DNA from: Paralichthys olivaceus
Lineage: Eukaryota; Chordata; Actinopteri; Pleuronectiformes; Paralichthyidae
Assembly: GCF_024713975.1 (NCBI RefSeq)
Contig: NC_091098.1
Coordinates: forward strand, 25,601,316 to 25,665,315
Reading direction: 5' to 3'
DNA length: 64,000 nt
Below, in pieces: positions 1 through 11,305 of this stretch (the stretch's first letter is position 1; each line of letters opens with the position of its first letter). Made by a program: the position numbers and the translations under genes. The notes under the pieces are model-generated. The model worked only from the letters and a program-made list of their open reading frames with translations, was not told where the DNA came from and did not search any database.

Positions 1-48
1 GTCCTATGGTGGATTGATGATTTACTCAGACTCTCTCTCCGTCCTCAC

Positions 49-223
49 CTGCACGAGTACATGTGATTTTTGCGGACGCTGCGTCTGAAGAAGCCCTTGC
101 AGCCGTCACAGCTGGAGGCCCCGTAGTGTTTGCCAGTGGCTCGGTCTCCACATATGGCGCACAGGCTGCCCGCTGCCAGGTGGCCGGTGGCGTTCATGTT
201 GGCGCTTTCTGCCGGTGAAGAGT
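49..223 (-). CDS. hnf4a: hnf4a exon 2 (first DNA-binding zinc finger)
   Basis: 175-bp exon, flanked by an acceptor (GTTGTGACAG before position 223) and a donor (CAG followed by GTGAGG after position 49). It encodes [20 protein letters not shown] and then the first C4 zinc finger with its P-box CDGCKGFF. It starts in phase 1 (one base from exon 1A or 1D plus AC gives Asp). A GTG at 230 is in frame upstream but lies in the intron and acceptor, so it is not a start. Confidence 0.95.
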
Positions 224-3200
224 CTGTCACAACGAGAGACGACAGAAAGACACATGTCCTCAGTTTTAGACAGTGAAAGAAACTTAATTCGGAGTGAGAG
301 GAGGAATATGTTTGATCATGAGGTCGGAGGTTTCAGCCGGTTTGATTTAATAAGGTGTGAACAGCCGCGGTGAAGACAGTGATCAGCTCTCGTACAACAG
401 AGATCCCGCCTGAGTGGCTCAGTCAACAGAGAGCGATTGATGTGGGCTTGATTAGCTCGGAAAAGTCAATCACAGTTTTCTTTTCAGTCACGAGACGGAG
501 TCAATCAATCACGCAGAATCAGTCATGACACATTCTATAGATTAAAAATGTGCTTGTGATGACTCGGAACACTGTCATCCATCTTTGTGGCAGAGCAGAA
601 ACGTGTGAGCAGCGTTTAGTGGTAAAGGTAAAGTTTTCTCTCAGGCTCAGTGGGAATTTAAGAATCAGGATCACAGCCAGGCGTCATGGGAGACTGAATA
701 TATAAATATGTTAGTGTCATCGGGAAAAAAAAACTTCTCTCCAGACTGTGGGAACAGGCCGTTTGTAACAGGAGAACCATGATCATGATACTCAGAGAAT
801 AAATAACAGTCCCCTCTAATCAATCTGACACCACATCGCTGCACAAGCTGAAACAGGCCAAATCGGCGTTGACCATTTGACCTGAGCAGAACTCTCGTAA
901 ATCAGAATCTCTTAATGTTTCACACCCAGAGGTGAAGGACCTCTGCACACCAGGATCTCCCCTGGATGGACAAATGACCCCTTCTCCTTTTTTTTATTAA
1001 TCACTTCACGCCAGAACTCCCTCTGTCCTCTCGTGAACAAAGTTTTAAACCAGCAGAAGTTTCAAAGTTCAGAGCAGCATGTATGTCACTCACCTGTGCC
1101 CAAAGGGAGCACTTGCATGTTTTCGAACTCCAGGGTGGTGTAGGCCGGGTCCAGGGCCTCGCTGTAGTCTGCCATGTCCATGTCTGCTGCTTTGGACAAA
1201 CAAATTCTCAACTACCTGACAGTGTGGCAGAAAGACTCGTCCAAGAAGCTAATGTGCCCCTGACCCTCACCCCCTCCTCCTCCTCCTCCTCCTCCTCCTC
1301 CTCCTCCTTCTCTTCTCACACCTCCACAAACCCCCCCCACACCCCCCACCCCACACCCCCTCTTGCTCTTTTCCAGCCTGGCTCCGCCCAGTAACCAGGT
1401 TGCTCCCTGGGGCCCGGCGGGAGTGTGATGGGACCCGGTGGTGTCACAGAGAGGAGAGCGGTGAGTGACAGGAGAGCTCGCCTCCTTCTCCTCCTTCTCC
1501 TGCCCTCTCGTGCCGCTAACCAGCCAGAGGAGAGGTGGAGTGTCTGTGGTTGATGGTTAACCAGCCTCCTCAGTGGTGAATCACAGGCTTGTTTTTTTTT
1601 CTGTGCAGAGGAGATAGGACAACTTTGATATCTCCCAGCTCCGTCAGTAATATGAAAACCACTTCTCCACCACAGCGCTGTCGGGTCAATCCTGTACCAA
1701 ATCTCTCCAACACCTTTAAAAGTCATTCTATAGACAGTCCTGACGGTAACACGCTGAAATCACATGCACACGAGTTAAGAGCAGCTAAGAACAAACAAAG
1801 GTGCAGTTTGGATTCATGTGTCTGTGCAGTGAGAGGTGACTCAATTCTTTTTCTCAGTCACTTCCCTCGGGCGGGAGGCTGCGGCCCATCAGACCCAACA
1901 CCTCGCAGCCTCATCGATGAGGACAGGGACCCCAGCACTTCATAAATCTGAAAAACCCACTTCTGATGGAGAAATGTGAACGTTCTGTGGTCAAACTGTA
2001 AAAACCCTCAATTGCACAGATCTGTTAGTATTTATTATATTCAGATACTATTCTGTTTTTTCATTTCATAGTTTTGTATTTATGCTCATTACCAACAAAC
2101 AACAGCAAAGGTGGATTTAAAGTAAATACAACTCTGAGGTATTTTTCACTCTACTACCTTTATTTGATAGGATTTATTATTTATTATGAGACTATGGGCC
2201 CTTGGTTAGTACGAGGCCCCCCCCCCCCCCCAGGTGTGAGAAGTACATTTACTTCATGTACATAATTATATTTCCAGGTACTTTCACTCTTACTGCACAA
2301 CATATATCAGCAAAAGTCTGTACTTTCTACTCCACTATAGTTTTACAAAGCATTGACGATCACATTGTTTTCGAGTAATCAACGACGAGAGTCGAATTAG
2401 TCCGATGATCCAATCAGAGTGGGCAGGTATAAAGTTAGGCTCCGCCTCCTGCAGCAGAAGAACAAACGCTCGGGCTGCGGTTGGAAAACAAAAACTATCT
2501 CCTTCCCTTTGACCATTATTCCTCAAAGAAGGATGTTCTAAACTATTTACGAGTTGAGAACATTTGAACAACACATTCCTCCTCCTTCCAATATTTATAT
2601 AATAACGAAGAGCAAAGAAAAGGTTCACGTGTGACACATAGATAAATTTAAAACGTGCACGTTAGAGCACGTCTCTCGTGTTTGTGAAGATGGATATGAA
2701 GTTTGACAAAAGTAAAAGTGAAACATTTGACAAGTTCACACAAGAAGCTTCTATTTAATTTGACTGTAAAAAAGTTCTTCTTGGTTTATAAGCGATGTCG
2801 TCCGAGTTGTTGTTGCAACCTTAGTTCATGTGAGACTCTTTATTCCGATTTGTTAATTTTCTTAAGTTGTGGTACTTTTCCTTCTGCTTAAAGGTTCAGT
2901 GTGTAGAATTTAGTGACATCTGGTGGTGAAGTTACATGTTGCACCTCCCCCTCCCCTTCCAAACAATAATAGAGAACCTGTGGCGGCTTCAGTTCTCATA
3001 AAAACTCAAAAGGTGTTAAGTTTGTCCAGTATAAGCAACTGTAAAAAAACATGGCCGCCCCCACAAGACACACGCCAAAAGACAAAAGAGGGTTCGAACT
3101 TTTTCTGACTGTATTTTTTTGACTCAATCATGACAATAATCCCGACACTGTGAGAGAATCACAACGTGCACAATGTGATATCATTCCTTTTATAACCTGC

Positions 3201-6200
3201 TGTTAATATCTCGCCTCTCCTTGTGAGCGCCGAACAAACACCTGATTCCTCAGGAGGTCAGATAAGACGTCAAACTATTTTTAACGTACCCTGAAACTTC
3301 CGAGCACAGTAAATCTACACTGACTTCCTCTGCACAGATACTAAATATGACAGTCCACTATAAAAGAACAGGTTTTATTTTCTTCTTCATACTCTAAACT
3401 AATTCTGTGATCAAATCTGATTCAGAACACAAACAAGACTGCGTTATTTTCTTTCAACAACTTTAAGTTATAGTTAATTATCAAATCAAGATTGTTTTTG
3501 TCAGTTTGTAACGTCGTGTCCTCAGAAGACTGAATTTACCCTGTGAAAGATTTTTCTCTGATTATTCCCGACTCAGTACAGCAGCTCCAAATGTTGGACT
3601 CTGCATGAATGCATCTATGATAATAAAACCACGACAATATACAAGTAATGATAATAATATAACAGCCTGAAGTTTTTATTTAATTTCTATCGAAGAGTCT
3701 GAACACTGGGCATCAGAGTATATCATGCAGTGTATGTACGCAGTGGTGCTGCGGGAGGCTCACTCGTCACATCATGTTGGATCTTTACTTCCCTCTGTGT
3801 CTAATACATCGGCGGTAAATCTTTAATTAACTATGGAAAATAACTTTCAGTGAAGCAAAGATGCTTTTACGCAAAAAGACTTGAAAATGTAAATAGTCTG
3901 AACTCAGCACTTCTCTAGTCTTGATGAACTTTACTCATTCACACGGCGCACCGTCTCCATCGTGCATCAACCACACACTACTGGACCAGAGGAAATTTGA
4001 GGTTCAGCGTCTTGCCCGAAGACACTTTGGCCAAATGGGGACACTGGGATCAAACCACCAACCCTTCTCGTTAGTGGATGACACGCTCTGCCTCCTGAGC
4101 CACAGCAGCCCACAAGTTAATTCTGACACCAGAGAAGTTTGTGTTTGAAATTCCAGTCGGGAAAAATGAAGTAAAAAGTGAAATGTTTAAGTTTGGAAGC
4201 ATCAGTATAAAGTTGCAGGTTAAGTATTCAATTAAAATACAAGTACTTATTTAAGTACAATCTCTTTTGTGCAGTACTTAAAGTAAATACTTCTTCTCCA
4301 TCAGGGGATTTACTGTATGGATGTAGTGAAGTAAGAAGCATGTGTGATGACGGTGGTCACTTAATGAATTAAAGATTTCACACATGAAGCAAAATGAGAA
4401 GAAGACGCTACAATAAATGTTCACATGTAAAAAAAAAAAAACCCGACATGGTTTGAAAAAGCACATGTGATCTCAGACTCATCCTGAATCCGATTGTTTT
4501 CACAAACTAAATTCTCCGCTTGCGCAAAAGGCGTCCACCTCCTGCATGTAACCCAGCAAACAGTAGTTGTGTATTTGAAGAGAAAGTGCCAGTACATAAC
4601 AATAGGTCAACGATCCCGAGTTCAGCCCGACCTCAGCAGCAGTAAAACCCCACGTAGGTGAACCTGTTAACTATGCACTCAAATTATACTGGGGACTCGT
4701 AAAAATTATTTTTCCCTCAGCGGACAAACACCGTAACATTCCTGGAGGCTCCTGTGCGCGATGCTGGGATGATGTGTTCAGGCGACACACACAGAAGGAA
4801 ATGGACGTGATCAAGCTGTGATTAAAAACCCCACTGAAAACTAATCTTCTCTGAGCGTCAGCCACGTTCACAGATCCAGATTCATTGATCTCTGGCTCTT
4901 GCAGTGAGTGACTTCAGTCAAACTGCCTGATTAACTCAATGGAAACGACGACGCCCTCGATCAAAAAATGATTAGCGGCCTCCTCCGCGCTCCCGACCTG
5001 CTCACGGACGGTTGTTCTGCATCAGGTCGGAGCGTGTTGTTTCACTTGTGTGTACAGGGGTCAGCCATTACAACATTTCTGCGTGTTCGATCTGCAGTCG
5101 GTCATATTTGCTCAAGAAGCGTGCTGATTATTTCAAAGCGAGTGATCAGAGGGGGGAGGATGGGAGGATAACTGCGCGGCCATTGAGTCACCCGCAGCGA
5201 ATCTTATCTCCCCCCGTCATTAAACGTCTTTTATTGCCGTCTCAATGTTAGATTTCTGTGAACTCCTCAAGGAAGGGTCATATACGGGACTGTAAAGTAT
5301 AATCTGTGAGGTTATAGCCGTCTCAATCACAAACTGTTCCGATGAGCTAGATAGCGCTGGTTAGCTCGACGTTATCCTGTTAACTTATCTGCATTTTGAG
5401 GTGGGGGGTTTGTGCTAACACGATGTGCCCACATTCCCACCGTGCACAGGCGGGATGTGACACGTGCAAGAGGCTGTGGAGCAAAGGATAACGTTTCCGC
5501 AGCACATGGTCGTCACCATTATCCCCCGCAAATCTGGACCCTGCTCGAAAAATGACCAAAATTAATAAAGTGTATATTTGTGCAGATCGAAGTTTAGAGT
5601 GAATTTCCCCCATGAGCTCAAGCTGTACTGAAAAATATTCTTATAAAGTGAAGCAGAGCAAAGATAGAGAGGTTTTTACGAGAGATAGTCATGATGGTAA
5701 TCTTCACGTGCAGTTTAAAGTTCTGCTCACAGTAAAACCCTCAACAAGATTATTCCTAAATTTAACTTTCTGCTCCGGACGTTCTGGTTCCAAGTCTGAA
5801 TTTGAATTTGTTGCGTGTTTAAAGTATAAATACGACCTCGTGTTGCGACGACCACCAGAACACGGGACAGGGGCCGAACTGTTTGTTCAAATGTTCGTGT
5901 TTCTGATGAGATTGGTTCAATTAGTTATTTGATGACTCGTGATCGGTCGTGTATCGACTGCGGCTCCAAAAGAGGGCGGAGCTGATATCTGGGATTTCAT
6001 TTCTGGACAGAGGGAGGATGTGGAGATGCGTCACTCATCTTTATTTACAGTCAGTGACTGTTCTGAGTTGAACTACAGTACTGTGTAGTACTTTGTAGTA
6101 CTGTGTAGTACTGTGTAGTACTGTGTAGTACTGTGTAGTAAAACACAAGATGAGATGGTGAACATGGTGCAGCGGAGGTCAATGTGAGCATGTTAGCAAC

Positions 6201-9200
6201 AGCCACACACAGCTGTTAGCATGAAGTTAGCCTTTTTATTTCATTAAATAGAAGAATTTACATATTAAATAAAAAGTTATTAATATTTCATCACAATTAT
6301 GTGGTGAACGTGTTTATGACTTAAGAGTCGGACCATCAGAAAACACATTTGTTGGGTAAAGGCTCTAAAAACTTTGCTTGTTAAAGTCATACATAGAAAT
6401 TCTTTAAGTCAAAAGTCGTTCAAAGAATTGGATTATATTTAAAATAAAGGAAAAAATGTACCTCAATCATTTAATTCTACGTGTCACAAGTTAACTTCAG
6501 TTATTTTGTGATTTGTTTTTTTATAATGTTTATGATTTATAAATTCAAATAAGTCAGCAGAATAAAAAAAATAAAAAATCATGTTTCCACCGATACAGAA
6601 TAAATCAAGCGGCTCAAGCTGAACCAGAGAGTTCTGCACGCCACTGATAATGATCACGCCTGCAGCTACAACAACTGTGTGTTAAACCATCTCCACTGCA
6701 GTGGGAGGCTGCCAGGCGGAAATGTGATGGGCCAGAGAGTGTTGTCTTATAATCAGTCACCCAAACTCCTGCCCTGGGGCTAAAAGTCAAAGGATCGCTG
6801 AGACCTGATGTAATACTTGTGTGATTCTCCCCTTTGAAACTTCAAACTCCAGTTTGTGAACAAAGTCCTGTCTATCTTCTGAATAGGAATCTCCGACCAC
6901 TGACCAAACTCCATTTGCAACCACTGCCTATTTGTACCTTCTCCTCAATGACTACATTTCATTTCCCCAAGTGTGATCTGAAAGGGAAGCGGCAGGGCAG
7001 CAGCGTAGTAAAAATCAAAAGACAGGAGCCAGCATCTGGGAGGAAAGAGACGATCATAGAGGCCTGGAAGAGTTAATAAGATGTGGAATATTCTCTGTCT
7101 GGGGACCGACTTTGTTTCTCTGAAAAACGAGCCACACCACAGGGGAAATGTGAGTGTTTGTGAGGCTCGTCCAGCAGCGAGTTGATGTTGATAAGAGTAA
7201 AAACAGAAGGAGACAATGTGCTGGCTGCAGCAGATTTGAGGCCAGCAGAAAAAAGCAGTTCTCCTGCAGTAGATGGAGGAGATAGGTGAGTAGAGTGTCA
7301 TGGCAAAGACCTTGTCAACAGATAACTATCTGCAAATAACACGGCTTATGCAAGCCCCTGTGGCTGAGCGGGGGGAATATCATATTTTCTGTGCCACAGG
7401 AATAATGTCTTTGATTCTACTTTCATTATCACAGACTTTGTGTGATCAGAGTACCTTCAATTATCAAACGTATTCACCGATATTGTTGTTTCAGGGTGTT
7501 TGGTGTGACAGGTTCTAGTCTCACGACTTAATGCTGGAAACCGCTGTCACACAGCTCGGCTAAAAAAAAAAAATCAAAAAAAAAATCACTTTTGCTTTTT
7601 TCTGGATTTGTAGAAGCTAATTTGTCGTCTAAAAAAAATATACTTCAGCTGCAGAACGCCAGCGTCAAGTGAAGGTTATTTGTAAAGATGATTTCTAAAG
7701 GGGCTGAAATCAGATCTGTTCTCTGAAGCAGCAGTCACATGTCGTCACCTCTGATGAACTAGTGTCTATGTGGCTGAGAGATAAATGTCGAATGTAGTTG
7801 GGAAAAGATGATTTGACACTTGCAGTGAGTTTATTTTCCACGCAATTCTTCTTGTCAGATATATTTATTTCTAAATAAAAATCGATTTTCCTCGACGTTC
7901 CCTCGTGATGTTTCGGTCTCGAGCGTTTTGCAAAAACCAGCTTCATCTTGTTCCACGTCCAGTCAGACTGAAAGAGGAGCCTCTGTGCACCAAATAAGTA
8001 AACAATTGCATCAATAAACACGGAGAGCATTGCGAGACGTAAATCAATCACAGCTCGTGATAAGGGACAGCAATCATTAACTCTGTTTTGCTGAGAATTC
8101 ATTTTGGCCGCCGGCCCGACCACCACTGTCAGCAGCTCGGCTCGGAGCACTTTTATCTCTGTGATTCTCTAAAGGTGCTTCAGTCATCAGCCAATCAATA
8201 GACGTTTGACCTCCATCTCTGCTGCAATAACAAGGCACTAAATATTCAGAAATTCAGCTTCATCTGTGCAACGATGCGCAAATTCTTCTTCTCTATTTGT
8301 GATCACGATGCTTCTCATTGAGACACTTTCAGCTGCTGAGTTTTAAATTCTACATCACAGACACATGGCTGCACATAACATTTACAAACCACCTTTACTT
8401 ATGGAAAAGAAGCGTTGTGAGAGGTAAAAATCATTAAAATCCAAGTTTTACTTCAGTAAAAACACAAAGCATGAGCATCAGAACACATTGTGAGTACTGA
8501 AGGAGCTCAGTTACAACTCTACATTCTGAAACGTGGCTTAATTTAAAATAATGCATTGAAGTTTCTACTTATTTTACTGCGTTTGTTTGTTAGTGAGCAG
8601 GATTTTGCAAAAAACTAGACGGCAGATTATCATGAAACTTGATGAAAGGATGTTTTGTGCGTCAGGAAAGAACAACTTTTACTTTTGGTGCTTTCTTTCT
8701 GCATTTTTCAATTTTCCGTTGATTTCTCAGAGATTGATCTGTGGATCTTAATCTCTAGTTTGCTTGTATGTATATATATATATATATTTATATATATTAA
8801 TCTGAATCTGCAGGGTCTTTAGCTGTGTCACTACCCCTTGAAATTTAGTGAAATATAAGCATAAATATGAAATAATTCAAAAATCTGGTTGAATGCAGCG
8901 ATGGAGTGAATGTTCTTCTTACCACTGAACAAGTTGTTCAGTAAAAAGTAAGTTAGTGAGCTTTATTTCAGACTCGTTGCTCCATATCAGTATAAAACAA
9001 ATAACACAGCACCCAGTTATAGAAATACAATAATCTGACAAGTCCTCAGGGATAAAAAAAAAAAAACACAGACAGACAGACTTCTGTTCCATGAAAACAA
9101 GAAGCTTTTGATATGATCAAGTTTTTTGGGGGTAAATTAATCTAAACTTGAATTCCTGGATGACGTTTCTCAGCAGACAGAAAGGTGGAGACATTTCTGC

Positions 9201-11256
9201 ACAAACATGTGACGCTAGATTCTGAAAGCGTCATTATATCATTGTATCTACGGTCGGCTCGAAAAAGTGATATTTAAACATTGTCTGTACACAGAGTATT
9301 TGTTGGCTTCTGCATAAAAGTACTAATTATGTAGAATGAATCATTATATACAACCTATTATTTATCATGTATATTATATATATGTATAAGTTTGCATCAT
9401 ATTTTTGAGGCTTGTGGAAGCTCAGTAGTGTTTTAGTAGTTTGAGTAAAAAGTGAAGTATAAATTGCAGTTCTTAAGTTCCACACATTAGTATATGTAGT
9501 ATTTGTACTTGATCCTGGTATGTCAGTGTACAGCATGTACTGCGTTACCGTCCCAGGTATCTGAAATCCCTGCTAACTACCACCATCATGTGGACACATC
9601 CCGCAGCACAAGCTCATGATCAATTCCCCGATCAGCTGCTCAGGCTCAAACCACAGACGATGTTTCATCCACAGACAAATCTCTGAATTATTCAGAGTCT
9701 AAACGAGTCGTCACATCAAATTCAATCGTTCCGGTCGTCGGGTTTTTGTTTTAAAAGTCTGATGTTGATTTCCTAAATGTTTCTCGTCGATGAAGCGAAC
9801 GTTCAAACACACGTTCTGTTGAAGAATTAAAGCAGCAGTGAATCAGAAACACGCTTTTTTTTTTTTTTTAAATCTCTATTGTAACAACATCGAGTCTGCG
9901 TTTCCTCTCAGCCTCCGGCAGCTTTACTTTCCTCTGTGGTCTGAGCCGCAGCTTGTCGTTCACCCTCCACTCTGGAATAATCACACTCGTACTTCTCAAA
10001 GTCCTCGGTTTTTTCTTTACCTGCGTGCGTGAAGTGCAGCGTCCCATCCTGGCCGTACATCCCTGCGAAGGCCGAGCCCTGACAGTGAGCCGGCCAGCTG
10101 AGCGAGGAAGGCCCATGAGCCTCGGCGGCTCTCTCAGGCCCGGCCAGGCTGAGAGGAGAAGCAGGGCCACTGTTAGCGGACGGTGCGGTTTGCCGGGGCC
10201 ACTGGGCCGGCGGTAAGGGCCCACATTGTGCAGGGATAATCCACTAATGCCTGTCACAATGAGATTTGATTGGAGGCCTGAACACTGGGATTAATAGTGT
10301 CAAGTGAACCGTGTGTAATACCTATCCTCCACACGGGCGGGCAGCGGACTGGCCTCTGTGCCTGTGTGAGGCACCACGGAGCCACTTTGACGGAATATCA
10401 TGTTTTATTCCAGCGCAGATCAAATGTCACCTCATTAGCTTGAGTGGTTACTTCGCTGTCTGTGTTTTCTACAACACACGACTTTATATTCCTGATCAGA
10501 TTCGCTCACAGATCAATATCTGTGTTGCTGTCAGATCAGATTTGATTGTGACAAGTGGGTCATCAACAGGCTGAAGCAGGAAACACAAGAACATCCTCCC
10601 ACAGACACGACATCGTTTTATATTGTTTATTGTGCTATGTGTTAGTTTATATTGAGTCATGAAACCATAATACAACTAATACTATTATTATTACTCTGGA
10701 CTTTATCTCCATTTGATTGCAAATGTCCTCATTGTGGGACAAATAAGAGACGTCTCATATTATCTTATTTACTTTCGGAGCTGATCTGCTTTTTACTAAA
10801 CAACTCCACAATTTACAGAAAGACAATCTGAAGCTTATAAAATCTTTCCCCATCTCGTCATAATGAAGCCAGGAAACGACGTCATGCATTGTTAAAAAAA
10901 ACACAGTAAAATAAAAAGTATCGTCCTGACGTGGTCCGAAGCTTCACGGATCAGAAAAAACTTCATGATCATGTGAAAGGAATGGCATCATCACCGTGAC
11001 GTGACCTTGACGTCAGAATTCAGATCAACCAATCGTTAATGACGATAAATCACATCACGATCTCATTAGAACAGTCAGCATTGACTGGCCGGGGTACAAT
11101 CGTCATGAGATGCTTCTAGTTAAGTCCAGAAGAAGAAGACAAGTTTTATTTTTACCCTCATTCTGTAAAAACGTGACACAATTTATCTTAAATACTTGAA
11201 ACTTCTTGCTGTTACGTGGCTTTTTGATGAGATGAAGCTGTTTGTCAGTGAGCTGT

Positions 11257-11305
<49 letters not shown>

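Noticed and set aside
3960-4112. tRNA gene
   Set aside because: A- and B-box-like words are present, but no cloverleaf can be drawn; it is a SINE head.
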